Shown piece by piece: positions 8,667 through 18,446 of a stretch of DNA of 60,741 nt (position 1 is its first letter; each line of letters opens with the position of its first letter). A model generated the notes under the pieces. That model searched no databases. It was not told where the DNA came from and was given only the letters and a program-made list of their open reading frames with translations. The DNA lies in the NCBI RefSeq assembly GCF_900625095.1, contig NZ_LR130760.1, forward strand, positions 1 to 60,741. The letters run 5' to 3'. Made by a program: the position numbers and the translations under genes. This DNA comes from Acinetobacter ihumii (GTDB lineage: Bacteria; Pseudomonadota; Gammaproteobacteria; Pseudomonadales; Moraxellaceae).

Positions 8667-8915
8667 ATGAATTCTCCTTCTAAAGCCCTCATGACTCGTA
8701 TTTTAGTCGGATATTTAGGCTTATATCCCACACTATTACTGGTACTCACTTTATTAAAGCCAATTACTCATCATCAAAGTTTCCCGATGATGGTGTTGAT
8801 TGAAGTCATAGTATTAGTGCCAGTAACGCAACTGATTTCTTTCCCACTGGCAGGTTGGCTCATTACACGGCTAAAAAATTTTAAGAAGAAATTGTGCTGG
8901 CAACAGCAATCCTAA
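8667..8915 (+). CDS. DUF2798 small membrane protein
   Basis: This 82-residue protein has two transmembrane segments, about 10-30 (LVGYLGLYPTLLLVLTLL) and 42-67 (MVLIEVIVLVPVTQLISFPLAG). It has the length and pattern of DUF2798 proteins, whose function is unknown. It follows nemR by 104 bp on the same strand. A perfect 14-bp hairpin at 8920-8952 ends transcription after it. Confidence 0.75.
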   Translation: MNSPSKALMTRILVGYLGLYPTLLLVLTLLKPITHHQSFPMMVLIEVIVLVPVTQLISFPLAGWLITRLKNFKKKLCWQQQS

Positions 8916-8919
8916 GTCG

Positions 8920-8952
8920 TTATTTTGCCAACCACAAAGGTTGGCAAAATAA
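8920..8952. terminator. Bidirectional terminator hairpin
   Basis: TTATTTTGCCAACC (8920-8933) pairs perfectly with GGTTGGCAAAATAA (8939-8952) around a 5-base loop. It lies between two convergent genes (DUF2798 and the old yellow enzyme). Confidence 0.75.
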
Positions 8953-8967
8953 CTCATTAAGTCAATA

Positions 8968-10095
8968 TTAATCTGCGTAAGCTGGATAATCAATATAGCC
9001 TTTTTCCGTCCCACCATACATAGTGCTTGCATCTACTGCATTCAATGGCCAGCCATTGGCGATACGATCGGGTAAATCTGGATTCGCAATAAATGGGCGT
9101 CCAAATGCAATTAAATCGGCCAGACCTGCCTCTAAAATTCGAGTCCCTCTTTCTGCCGTATATCGACCTGCATAAATAATCCGACCACTGAAAGTGTCTC
9201 TGACATCTTTACGAAAATCATGAGGAAGTTCTGGTGCATTATCCCAATCAGCTTCTGCAATAGATAAATAGGCAATCCCAACTTCTTCAAGTATCTTTAT
9301 TGCCTCAATATAAGTGACATGTGGATCATCTTCAACCAACCCCATGTAAACACGATCTTCCTCTGTACTTTCAAATAGCGGGGCAAAACGCACTCCTAAA
9401 CGATCTGCACCAACCACCTCAGCAACTGCCTCTACTACTTCACGTAAAAAACGCAAACGATTGTTTAGTGATCCACCATATTCATCTTCACGATGGTTAC
9501 TATGTGCAGAGATAAATTGGTTCACCAAATAACCATTTGCACAATGAATTTCAACTCCATCAAAACCAGCAGCCAAGGCATTACGCGCTGCTTGAGCATA
9601 GAGTTGCACTAATTCTTTAACTTCTGCATTGCTTAAAGCACGTGGCATTGAAGGATCAGCCAAGGCCCCCGCATTGGGCCCGGTCTCAATAAAGACTTTA
9701 ACATTACTATCAGCCCTAATAGCCGAAGGCGCGACCGGTGATGCATGATCGGGTTGCAAAGATGTATGTGAAACACGCCCAACATGCCAAAGTTGTGCAA
9801 AAATAATGCCTCCTTTAGCATGCACTGCTTCCGTCACTTTACACCATCCAGCAATCTGTTCAGGGCTGTAAATACCGGGAGTCCAAGCATAGCCTTGACC
9901 ACGTGGCTCGATTTGCGTACCTTCGGTGACCATAAATCCTGCCCCGGCACGCTGTTGATAATAGGTTGCCATCAGTTCATTTGGAATATTCCCTGGCTGA
10001 GTACTGCGCGACCGCGTTAATGGTGGCAATACAATACGGTTTTGCAAAACATAAGGGCCTAAGCTTAAGTTTTGAAAAAGTTTGCTGGCTTTCAT
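8968..10095 (-). CDS. nemA: Old yellow enzyme, N-ethylmaleimide reductase type
   Basis: This 375-residue flavoprotein is an FMN-dependent ene-reductase of the classical OYE/NemA group: VLQNRIVLPPLTRSRSTQPG at the N-terminus, FAQLWHVGRVSH, the substrate-anion binding pair in IHCANGYLVNQF (His and Asn, the HxxN form), YGGSLNNRLRFL, and the C-terminal phosphate-binding IAFGRPFIANPDLP. It uses NADPH to reduce activated alkenes, maleimides and nitro compounds in the cytosol. A NemR-like repressor is encoded next to it and it is on the same strand as the DJ-1 and dehydrogenase genes upstream. A 200-bp gap with a TTCCTTCC/GGAAGGAA hairpin (about 10148-10180) separates it from the DJ-1 gene, so it may have its own promoter. 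Confidence 0.93.
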   Translation of the reverse strand: MKASKLFQNLSLGPYVLQNRIVLPPLTRSRSTQPGNIPNELMATYYQQRAGAGFMVTEGTQIEPRGQGYAWTPGIYSPEQIAGWCKVTEAVHAKGGIIFAQLWHVGRVSHTSLQPDHASPVAPSAIRADSNVKVFIETGPNAGALADPSMPRALSNAEVKELVQLYAQAARNALAAGFDGVEIHCANGYLVNQFISAHSNHREDEYGGSLNNRLRFLREVVEAVAEVVGADRLGVRFAPLFESTEEDRVYMGLVEDDPHVTYIEAIKILEEVGIAYLSIAEADWDNAPELPHDFRKDVRDTFSGRIIYAGRYTAERGTRILEAGLADLIAFGRPFIANPDLPDRIANGWPLNAVDASTMYGGTEKGYIDYPAYAD

Positions 10096-10147
10096 TTTAT
10101 TGTATCCAAGTCATCATGGCTTAATTGATCTAAATTAAAAAATAACC

Positions 10148-10180
10148 TTCCTTCCTATATATAGAAAAATAAAGGAAGGA
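10148..10180. other. Hairpin between the DJ-1 and nemA genes
   Basis: CTTCCTTCCT and AGGAAGGAA form an 8-9 bp stem around an AT-rich loop in the 200-bp gap between two minus-strand genes. It may terminate the upstream transcript or act as an attenuator. No clear U-run follows. Confidence 0.35.
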
Positions 10181-10296
10181 AAGCTATTCACTCAGGCCCT
10201 TCACCATTAAGTGAGGGTTATTTTGCTTATTGCGCCAGTTGCTCAGAGTCAGAAGTTTATTCGCTGCTAAGCACCACAACAAACACTAGCTACTCT

Positions 10297-10974
10297 TTAT
10301 TTCAACAATTGAAGTAATGCTGTAGCGGTTGCAGCAGAAGATGCTGGATTTTGTCCAGTAACCAGCAAGCCATCTACTTGAACATATACTTGCCAATCAT
10401 CCACTTTAGAATAATGACCACCGTTTTCTTTAAGCATGTCTTCAACTAAAAATGGTACAATTTCAGTCAAACCTACAGCGGCCTCCTCAGTATTGGTGAA
10501 ACCAGTCACTAATTTACCGCTAACTAAAGGCGCTCCATTACTCGCTTTCACATGACGAAGAACACCTGGGGCATGACACACTGCTGCAACAGGTTTGCCA
10601 GACTGAATCGCCTGTTCAATCAGAGAAATTGAAATCGGATCTTCTGCTAAATCCCACAATGGGCCATGTCCGCCTGGATAAAACACTGCATCATAATCAG
10701 TTACAGAGATTTCGCTAAGTTTATGCGTCTGTGCCAATGCTTGCATTGCAGTTGGATCAGCTTCAAAACGATGAGTGGTTTCAGTTTGTGCTTCTGCTAA
10801 ATTGCTTTTCGGATCTAGTGGTGGCTGCCCACCTTGAGGTGACGCCAGCGTAACTTCAGCACCAGAGTCAATAAAGGTGTAATACGGTGCAGCAAGTTCT
10901 TCTAGCCAGAAACCTGTTTTCTTACCAGTATTGCCAAGTTGATCATGTGAGGTTAAAACGATTAAAATTTTCAT
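10297..10974 (-). CDS. DJ-1/PfpI family protein (type 1 glutamine amidotransferase-like)
   Basis: This 225-residue protein resembles the Hsp31/YhbO group. Features are MKILIVLTSHDQLGNTGKKT at the start, the acidic FYPGGHGPLWDLAED segment, and the nucleophile elbow AVCHAPGVL with the reactive cysteine. Members act as glyoxalase III, deglycase or chaperone-like proteins against methylglyoxal and related aldehydes. The start at 10974 is chosen because GGAGAAATAAC precedes it. A longer frame to 11010 lacks a ribosome binding site. It lies 90 bp downstream of the alcohol dehydrogenase on the same strand, so it is likely part of the NemR-controlled unit. Confidence 0.9.
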   Translation of the reverse strand: MKILIVLTSHDQLGNTGKKTGFWLEELAAPYYTFIDSGAEVTLASPQGGQPPLDPKSNLAEAQTETTHRFEADPTAMQALAQTHKLSEISVTDYDAVFYPGGHGPLWDLAEDPISISLIEQAIQSGKPVAAVCHAPGVLRHVKASNGAPLVSGKLVTGFTNTEEAAVGLTEIVPFLVEDMLKENGGHYSKVDDWQVYVQVDGLLVTGQNPASSAATATALLQLLK

Positions 10975-11064
10975 GTTATTTCTCCGATAATTTTCAGGAT
11001 TGAGGAGCATTGTTGCATGATCACTTGCCGTGTGGCGTGAGCATGCCAGATACGCGCATTTAGC

Positions 11065-12222
11065 TTAGATGCTCGTCGCGAGAATTTGGCGACTGATCTC
11101 TAATGAAACAGTTTTATGTTCGCCTAGCTGTGTAAGATTGTGTGATTTAAGTTGCGTAATGATGATCTCAATATCTGTCTCCACCAGTCCATAATCGCTA
11201 AGACGAGTCGGCAATCCAAGTTGCTCAAAGAAGGCTCGAGTACGAGCAATAACAGTATCAATACGTTGTTCTTCATCACCTTCGACAATCTGCCAGACAC
11301 GAGCTGCATACTGTAGTAATTTTTCTCGCTTCTCTTGACGACGCACTTGTAGATTGGCCGGAAACACAATGGCCAAGGTACGAGCATGATCAATACCATG
11401 TAAAGCCGTGAGCTCATGTCCAATCAAATGGGTTGACCAATCTTGTGGTACACCAGCTCCAATTAGCCCATTCAGTGCCATGCTAGCAGCCCACATCAAA
11501 TTCGCACGCGTGTCATAATCTGCTGAATCGTCCAAGATTTTCGGTCCAATCTCAATCAGAGTTTGCAATAGACCTTCGGCAAAACGATCTTGTACTTGTG
11601 CATTGACAGGGTAAGTTAAGTACTGTTCCATGACATGAATAAATGCATCGACCACGCCATTTGCTAACTGGCGCGTCGGCAAGCTAAAAGTTTTATTCGG
11701 ATCGAGTACGGAAAATTGCGGAAAAACATGGGGACTGCTAAATGACAATTTGGCTTGGGTCGATTTTCTGGTGACTACCCCACCGCTATTCATTTCTGAA
11801 CCAGTTGCCGGAAGGGTGAGTACACTCGCAAAAGGCAAAGCTTGAGTAATTTTAGTACCATGGGTTTCTAAAATCTCCCATGTATCCCCTGTATAATTGA
11901 CTGCTGCTGCAATAAATTTAGTACCATCAATTACCGATCCACCACCGACAGCCATCAAGAAATCAATCTTTTGTTCACGAATCAGCTCTACGGCTTTCAT
12001 GAGGGTTTCATAACTCGGATTCGGCTCAATTCCGCCAAATTCATGAATTTCTCTTGCACCTAATGCTTCACGCACTTCAGCTAAAGTACCATTCTTACGT
12101 GCACTTTCACCACCAAACAACATTAACACTTTTGCTTCTGTAGGCACATAGTCATTGATTTTAGCTATTGTATCGCCACCAAAAATAATACGGGTCGGAT
12201 TATAAAAGTTAAAATTCAGCAT
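11065..12222 (-). CDS. Iron-containing alcohol dehydrogenase, YqhD-like
   Basis: This 385-residue enzyme has the NAD(P)-binding GGGSVIDGTKFIA motif and the group-III metal ligands in DAFIHVMEQY and HLIGHELTALHGIDHARTLA. YqhD-type enzymes are NADPH-dependent aldehyde reductases that remove short-chain and lipid-peroxidation aldehydes. The N-terminal MLNFNFYNPTRIIFGGDTI is a normal start for the family. A palindrome at 12346-12360, matching the NemR-like box near the regulator gene, lies 124 bp upstream, so the same repressor probably controls it. Confidence 0.93.
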   Translation of the reverse strand: MLNFNFYNPTRIIFGGDTIAKINDYVPTEAKVLMLFGGESARKNGTLAEVREALGAREIHEFGGIEPNPSYETLMKAVELIREQKIDFLMAVGGGSVIDGTKFIAAAVNYTGDTWEILETHGTKITQALPFASVLTLPATGSEMNSGGVVTRKSTQAKLSFSSPHVFPQFSVLDPNKTFSLPTRQLANGVVDAFIHVMEQYLTYPVNAQVQDRFAEGLLQTLIEIGPKILDDSADYDTRANLMWAASMALNGLIGAGVPQDWSTHLIGHELTALHGIDHARTLAIVFPANLQVRRQEKREKLLQYAARVWQIVEGDEEQRIDTVIARTRAFFEQLGLPTRLSDYGLVETDIEIIITQLKSHNLTQLGEHKTVSLEISRQILATSI

Positions 12223-12345
12223 ATTTTTATCCTAGGATAATCAGTTAATTGATTTGAAAAACCACCGTTATTCATCAAATAAACTTTAAAAAATTGGGCA
12301 ACACTGCGGCTTTTGACTACACCATGTGCTAACTATACATAAAAA

Positions 12346-12360
12346 TAGACCAGTCGTCTA
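12346..12360. promoter_or_regulatory. NemR-type operator box upstream of the dehydrogenase
   Basis: TAGACCAGTCGTCTA is a palindrome (TAGAC-N5-GTCTA) matching the box at 7913-7926. It lies upstream of the minus-strand dehydrogenase/DJ-1 unit. Confidence 0.7.
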
Positions 12361-12414
12361 TTTTTATAAATATTATTTCAGCTTGCCGACTTTAGTTATG
12401 GTTAAACAAATTCA

Positions 12415-12735
12415 GGCTTGTTCTATACCACTTTTATTATTGATGTATTTTCACGAGCGATTGTTGGATGGAAGGTATCAACACGTATGACTACTGACAT
12501 GGTCGTGAACGCATTGGCTAAAACAGTGAATGACTCATACAAAATAGCGATGATTAAATATTTTAAAAGCAGATTGGCACGGTTTAGCAGATGTACAAAT
12601 GCGACAGTAAATTAGATAGATTGGTTCAATATAAAGCGTGTAAATAGTTGCATTCGTTTATTTACCCTGTTTTGGATATTGACCCTTGTAAATGATGAGA
12701 TTAAGCCATTAAATAAAGTAGCCCAACTTGAATAG
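12415..12735 (+). pseudogene. IS3-family OrfB relic, copy A
   Basis: The sequence encodes pieces of an IS3-family transposase. It begins with the DDE-domain part (FYTTFIIDVFSRAIVGWKVS), then jumps by internal deletion to KTVNDSYKIAMIKYFKS. After stops it shows IDWFNIKRVNS and the usual C-terminus (DEIKPLNKVAQLE, stop at 12733-12735). It shares the ETVNDLYKTEVIEYLK-like segment with the second relic at 21785-21946, in the same orientation. The two probably derive from copies of one element flanking the stretch between them. Confidence 0.75.
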
Positions 12736-12820
12736 AAAGCCTCTGACAAACATCATAGGGTTGAAGTGCTGCCTTACATTCAAAATTTCAGACAGCACCC
12801 TCATACATTTAAGCATCGGT

Positions 12821-13123
12821 TTAAGCTGGTAGTTTACTCGCCAAAACATCTACTTTTTCAATAGATGGTGGCTCTGAAAATAGCTCTTCGGCCTGAGCCA
12901 TCAACGCAGCTGCAACCTTGCCAGATAAATGCGCTTGGCGACCCGCCTCATCAGGAAATGCATCAAAAATACCAAATGTTGTAGGACCAAGACGAAGGCC
13001 AAACCACGCAACTGTCGCAGGTTCTTCCATTACAATAGGTAAACCGGCTTTAAGAAAAGCTTCCACTTCGTCTTCTTTACCCGGTTTAGCTTCAAGACGG
13101 ACATATAAAGCTGTTTTAAGCAT
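12821..13123 (-). CDS. Putative quinol monooxygenase (ABM domain)
   Basis: This 100-residue protein is a single antibiotic biosynthesis monooxygenase (ABM) domain with a ferredoxin-like fold (LYVRLEAKPGKEDEVEAFLK, then WFGLRLGPTTFGIFDAFPDE). YgiN-type relatives act on quinols without a metal or cofactor, but many family members have other or unknown roles. It is a single-gene unit on the minus strand. Its base composition (proline and alanine rich, GC-rich codons) differs from its neighbours, suggesting a separate origin. Confidence 0.85.
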   Translation of the reverse strand: MLKTALYVRLEAKPGKEDEVEAFLKAGLPIVMEEPATVAWFGLRLGPTTFGIFDAFPDEAGRQAHLSGKVAAALMAQAEELFSEPPSIEKVDVLASKLPA

Positions 13124-13457
13124 GACTAAAACTCCATAATTGATTAGAATTTAAACTGATTCTGACATTGCTAATGTATGCATGTCAGAAAGTTTTATTG
13201 TATAAAAGTTAAAAAAAATTCCCATAGCTGAGCCAAAATTTAGGTTTTTATTTCGACATAATGCTATGAATTTATTCAAGTTAATATCATTAACATTTGA
13301 ATCAAAAAATCAAGATATGAGATGATTAAATTCAATCTTATTTATATAAGGATCAATTGACTCTACCTTAGATTTATAAGCTGACCTCTTCATCTGGAAA
13401 TTATATTGCTCAAGAAGCATTCAAGAACAATATTGTACATCCTCATATCTATGAAAG
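13124..13457. other. Gene-free AT-rich stretch
   Basis: There is no supported gene. It holds the promoter region of the ABM gene, and otherwise I see nothing recognisable in it. Confidence 0.5.
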
Positions 13458-14288
13458 TTATTTAGCTAGGAATTTGCTGTGAAACTCTATATGTTTCTCT
13501 ATAAAGCTCGCAATGAAGTAATAGCTATGGTCATACCCTTCTCTTAGGTTAAGTGTAAGAGGATATTCTTGTTCCAAACAAATATCACTAAGAAGCTTAG
13601 GCCTTAACTGTTCTTCAAGAAAATCATCAGCTGTTCCTTGATCGACTAAAATAGGTAAATGAACTTCAGCGTTTTTGATTAATTCAATCGCATCATAGCT
13701 TTTCCATAAAGTTTCGGTTTCACCTAGGTAGTGTGTAAAAGCCTTTTTCCCCCAAGGTACTTGGCTAGGTGCAACAATTGGTGCAAAAGCAGAAATACTT
13801 TTATACAGCTCAGGATTTTTTAATCCAATTACTAATGCACCATGACCACCCATGCTATGACCCATAATACTTTGGACTTGATTGGTCGGAAAATTCAGGT
13901 CAATCAGATTTCTGAGCTCTTCCACAATATAATCATACATTTTGAAATGCTGCGACCAGGGTGCTTGTGTTGCATTCACATGGAATCCTGCGCCTTGGCC
14001 TAAATCATAATCTGCATGATCTGGTACATCCTCTCCACGTGGGCTGGTATCTGGTGCAACAATAATGACTTTATGTTCAGCCGCATACTTTTGTGCTCCG
14101 GCTTTAGTAATAAAGTTCTGTTCGTTGCAAGTCAATCCTGATAACCAATATAACACTGGCAACCGCTCATCTTTGTCATGAGGTGGCAGATATATTGAGA
14201 ATTTCATTGAACAGTTTAATGCTATTGACTGATGGCGATACACTTCTTGCGATCCACCAAAAGAAGCATGCTTCTCAATTATTTCCAT
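13458..14288 (-). CDS. fghA: S-formylglutathione hydrolase
   Basis: This 276-residue serine esterase completes the glutathione-dependent formaldehyde pathway by hydrolysing S-formylglutathione to formate and glutathione. It shows FSIYLPPHDKDERLPVLYWL and LTCNEQNFITKAGAQ, the nucleophile elbow GHSMGGHGAL, and acid and base regions DQGTADDFLEEQL and GYDHSYYFI. ATG 14288 is preferred because AGGT lies about 10 bases before it. A TTG two codons upstream is less likely. It is downstream of the formaldehyde dehydrogenase and probably in the frmR-controlled unit, though a 228-bp gap lies between them. Confidence 0.95.
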   Translation of the reverse strand: MEIIEKHASFGGSQEVYRHQSIALNCSMKFSIYLPPHDKDERLPVLYWLSGLTCNEQNFITKAGAQKYAAEHKVIIVAPDTSPRGEDVPDHADYDLGQGAGFHVNATQAPWSQHFKMYDYIVEELRNLIDLNFPTNQVQSIMGHSMGGHGALVIGLKNPELYKSISAFAPIVAPSQVPWGKKAFTHYLGETETLWKSYDAIELIKNAEVHLPILVDQGTADDFLEEQLRPKLLSDICLEQEYPLTLNLREGYDHSYYFIASFIEKHIEFHSKFLAK

Positions 14289-14460
14289 AATCAATTACCT
14301 ATGTTGAGCAAGACTTCATGAGAAATCAAGTAAACAAAGAGTCTTACATTCTCCACAGAGAATAGTGATAAAGATTTAAAATGTAGGCAGGTTTATTGAA
14401 CCTATACACGATGCCTACACAGATAGATCTGTTTTACAGATGATGTGCCGTTTTAGAGGA

Positions 14461-14496
14461 TTCCATGCATGTCATTCATGATGCACATGCATGGAA
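14461..14496. repeat. Perfect inverted repeat between fghA and frmA
   Basis: TTCCATGCATGT (14461-14472) and ACATGCATGGAA (14485-14496) form a 12-bp stem. No U-run follows on the minus strand, so it may be an mRNA-stabilising or attenuating hairpin rather than a classic terminator. Confidence 0.55.
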
Positions 14497-14516
14497 AAGT
14501 ATAAGGTCTGACGCGA

Positions 14517-15650
<1,134 letters not shown>

Positions 15651-15926
15651 CTATTTTAAATATGATTTTAGAATCTTGGCGATTTCAGCCAATTCTTCTT
15701 TTCGTTGTTGTTCTGTGGTTTCACCTGATACTAAAGTGTCCTTTAAATGTACCTCCAACATCTCATTCATTAAACCATTAATAGCACCACGCACAGAGCA
15801 TATTTGTTGCAGAATTGCACCACATTCCACATTGTCTTCTAACGCTTTTTCAATCGCTTGCGTCTGACCTTTGATCTTTCTGACGCGTAGAAGAATCTTT
15901 TTTTTGTCTTCAACCTGATTAGGCAT
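15651..15926 (-). CDS. frmR: Formaldehyde-sensing repressor FrmR
   Basis: This 91-residue all-helical protein is of the CsoR/RcnR/FrmR family. It begins MPNQ with Pro2, has Cys35 in NVECGAIL and His60 in MLEVHLKD, and lacks the full metal-site set of CsoR. These match the formaldehyde sensor, in which the N-terminal proline and the cysteine are cross-linked by formaldehyde and DNA is released. It leads the frmR-frmA unit, and the palindrome at 15953-15974 in its promoter is the expected operator. Confidence 0.92.
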   Translation of the reverse strand: MPNQVEDKKKILLRVRKIKGQTQAIEKALEDNVECGAILQQICSVRGAINGLMNEMLEVHLKDTLVSGETTEQQRKEELAEIAKILKSYLK

Positions 15927-15952
15927 CAGACCTCCTTACTTGCTAGCATTAA

Positions 15953-15974
15953 TACTATAGTACCCCATAGTATA
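15953..15974. promoter_or_regulatory. FrmR operator
   Basis: ATACTAT and ATAGTAT are inverted arms flanking a C-rich centre (AGTACCCC). This is the A/T-arm, C-tract form known for FrmR and RcnR-type operators. It lies 27 bp upstream of the frmR start. Confidence 0.8.
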
Positions 15975-16055
15975 AAAAAAGCAATTTTTTTTTATAAATC
16001 GAAAAACAAAAAGATCTTTAGCGAAAATTTTCTATCTCTGTTTTTAGTTTTTTTA

Positions 16056-16083
16056 AATTAACATCATAGAGCTTATGCGAAAG
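16056..16083 (-). other. p-dif site (XerD-XerC orientation)
   Basis: XerD-type half AATTAACATCA (16056-16066), 6-bp spacer (16067-16072), XerC-type half TTATGCGAAAG (16073-16083). Each half has one mismatch to the common p-dif forms. It separates the formaldehyde genes from the quinone-reductase cluster. Confidence 0.7.
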
Positions 16084-16087
16084 TCAC

Positions 16088-16120
16088 AAAAAAAATGGGA
16101 CTTTTAGCTCCCATTTTTTT
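16088..16120. terminator. Terminator hairpin
   Basis: AAAAAATGGGA pairs with TCCCATTTTTT around an 8-base loop, with A and T tracts on both sides, so it could work in both directions. It starts 5 bp past the p-dif site and has no gene immediately before it on the plus strand. The core is the same as in the hairpins at 20235 and 21659. Confidence 0.65.
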
Positions 16121-16395
16121 ATTTTGGCTCATGTTCTTTGTAATGCTTTGACCTTTTAGAATTATGTTTCAAATTTTAGCCACTTTGTAGATATTTTGAA
16201 CGTTTCAAGCCTTGAAAATACTACCGACAGTTTAAATTAAACTGCCTTTACAGACTGTACTAGAATATTTTTAGTGAGCGAATGATATTTATTATTCATT
16301 ATTTAGGAATTATTAAATCCTATAAATATCATTTATTGGATTATTTTACTTTGATACTGTGCACATCATCCCCCAGTTAAGAATAAGGAACAACT

Positions 16396-17391
16396 ATGAA
16401 TAAGATGATGAATGCTCTTATCCTAGAAAATTTTGGTGATCATGAATTTAAACGTGTAGAACTCCCTATACCTCAACCAGAGGCTGGGCAAGTTCTAGTA
16501 CGTATTCATGCTAGTGGTGTAAACCCTATTGATTATAAAATTCGTCTTGGTGAAGCACCATATGCTATGCCAGAGCTTCCTGCCGTGTTGGGAACAGATA
16601 TGGCTGGGGTTGTAACTGCTGTTGGTGAAGGTGTCACCCACTTCAATGTCGGAGATGAAGTTTACGGTCTGATTGGTGGCGTTCGTGGTCTTCAAGGATC
16701 TTTAGCAGAATATGTTTTAGCAGATGCTGATCTGATCGCATTAAAGCCACGCAATATCTCTATGCGCGAGGCAGCAGTACTACCATTGACGTTCCTCACG
16801 GCTTGGGAAGGTTTAGTGGATAATGCGAAGGTCCAGCCAGGGCAAACTGTACTGGTTCAGGGTGGTGCTGGTGGCGTTGGTTATATGGTTGTTCAGCTTG
16901 CAAAAGCACTTGATGCAAATGTTTGGGCGACTGGTCGTACAGCTGATCAATCACTGATTTCAGAACTCGGTGCAACACCTCTCGATTACACAACAGCATC
17001 TTCCGATGACATTATTGCTGCAAGCCCTGAGGGTCAAGGTTTTAACATTGTTTACGACACTGTGGGTGGTCCAGTACTCGAAGCTTCACTTTCCATGACA
17101 ACTCACTATGGCCACATTACCAGCTGTGCTGCATTTGGTAATCATAATTTAGCGAGTTCATCTCTACGGTGTGCCACAGTGTCTGGCGTATTCGTCCTAA
17201 TGCCGATGTTAACAGGCAATCGCCGTGCTCATCATGGTGATATCCTTAAGATCGCGACTCGTCTCGTTGAGGAAGGTAAACTGCGTCCTATTGTTGATCC
17301 TCGTCATTTTACTCTAGACCAAGCGATTGAGGCTCATGATGCTGTTCAAGATCGCTCTGCCAATATTAAGGTCGTGATTGATGTCATTTAA
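16396..17391 (+). CDS. Zinc-independent MDR oxidoreductase (quinone reductase-like)
   Basis: This 331-residue protein is an MDR family NADPH oxidoreductase of the quinone oxidoreductase group. It has an N-terminal GroES-like domain (VRIHASGVNPIDYKIRLGEA, LPAVLGTDMAGVVTAVGEGV) and a nucleotide-binding motif VQGGAGGVGYMVVQLAKAL. No structural-zinc cysteine cluster is present. It probably reduces quinones or enones with NADPH. ATG 16396 follows AAGGAACAACT. It overlaps the next gene by 11 bp, so the two are translationally coupled. Confidence 0.9.
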   Translation: MNKMMNALILENFGDHEFKRVELPIPQPEAGQVLVRIHASGVNPIDYKIRLGEAPYAMPELPAVLGTDMAGVVTAVGEGVTHFNVGDEVYGLIGGVRGLQGSLAEYVLADADLIALKPRNISMREAAVLPLTFLTAWEGLVDNAKVQPGQTVLVQGGAGGVGYMVVQLAKALDANVWATGRTADQSLISELGATPLDYTTASSDDIIAASPEGQGFNIVYDTVGGPVLEASLSMTTHYGHITSCAAFGNHNLASSSLRCATVSGVFVLMPMLTGNRRAHHGDILKIATRLVEEGKLRPIVDPRHFTLDQAIEAHDAVQDRSANIKVVIDVI

Positions 17392-18397
17392 CGCACTTCA
17401 GGCCAAGACTTGGCGCTTCAATAGTATTGGAGATACAGATGTTCTGACATTAGAAACACTTCCTGTTGCTTTACCAGCAGCAGGAGAAGTTCTAATCCAG
17501 ATGAAAACGATCGGACTCAACCGGGCTGATGTAATGTTTCGGCGTGGTACTTATATTCAAAAGGCAGTATTCCCTTCTCGTCTGGGATATGAGGGAGCAG
17601 GCATAGTTCTGGCAATAGGTGAAGGTGTACGCCAATTTTCTCCAGGAGATGCAGTATCGATTCTTCCGACTGACAATCTAGCCAAATATGGGACATACGC
17701 GGACAAGCTTCTGATTCCAGAAACTTTTTTAGTTCACAAACCCGATAGTTTAAGCTGGGAAGAAGCTTCTTCAATCTGGATGCAGTATTTGACGGCTTGG
17801 GGTGGTGTAATCAATGCTGGTGGAGTTTCGAAAGGAAAAACGATCTTGATCACAGCAGCTTCAAGTAGCGTAGGACTAGCTGCGATACAGATAGCTGAAG
17901 CAGCGGGTGCTAAGGTCATTGCAAGTACACAGACGATAGAGAAAAAGCAACGTTTACTGGATCTCGGTGTTAAAAATGTTATAGCCACTGAAGATGAACC
18001 AGATTTGTATGAGGCGCTTGTTTTACGTTTAGGTGGAGAACATCTTGATGTCGCCTTCGATGCTGTAGGAGGGCCTCATATTGAACAGATTGCAAAAGCG
18101 ATGTCTGTAGGAGGAACTATGGTTATGCATGGTGCACTTAGCCCTGAGATCACACCATTTCCCCTTAAAGTTGCATTACGCAAGAGCTTAACCATGCGAG
18201 GTTTTTTGTTCCTTGAGGTTCTCCATGATCCTGTTCTAAGGGAGCAAGCCAGACGATTTATTCTTAGCAGTATAGGTGCAGGATATCTTCGTCCAGTGAT
18301 CGACTGTTGCTTTAACTTTGAGGACATGCATGACGCTCAGCGCTATCTTGAATCAAATCAGCAAATAGGAAAAATTGTAGTTACTCTAAATACATGA
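17381..18397 (+). CDS. MDR oxidoreductase (quinone reductase-like), second copy
   Basis: This 338-residue MDR protein is distinct from the preceding one (WRFNSIGDTDVLTLETLPVA, GYEGAGIVLAIGEGVRQFSP, Rossmann ITAASSSVGLAAIQIAEAAG). Start ATG 17381 overlaps the end of the previous gene. A TTG three bases upstream is less likely. It is probably an NADPH-dependent reductase of quinones or related electrophiles. It is convergent with the LysR gene at 18447-19346. Confidence 0.9.
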   Translation: MSFNALQAKTWRFNSIGDTDVLTLETLPVALPAAGEVLIQMKTIGLNRADVMFRRGTYIQKAVFPSRLGYEGAGIVLAIGEGVRQFSPGDAVSILPTDNLAKYGTYADKLLIPETFLVHKPDSLSWEEASSIWMQYLTAWGGVINAGGVSKGKTILITAASSSVGLAAIQIAEAAGAKVIASTQTIEKKQRLLDLGVKNVIATEDEPDLYEALVLRLGGEHLDVAFDAVGGPHIEQIAKAMSVGGTMVMHGALSPEITPFPLKVALRKSLTMRGFLFLEVLHDPVLREQARRFILSSIGAGYLRPVIDCCFNFEDMHDAQRYLESNQQIGKIVVTLNT

Positions 18398-18446
18398 TGG
18401 TCTTATCTGATTTCTACTTTCTAGAAAAAAGTTAGTTCCATCTGAT

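Noticed and set aside
14461..14496. Hairpin as frmA terminator
   Set aside because: No U-run follows on the coding strand, so it is recorded only as an inverted repeat.
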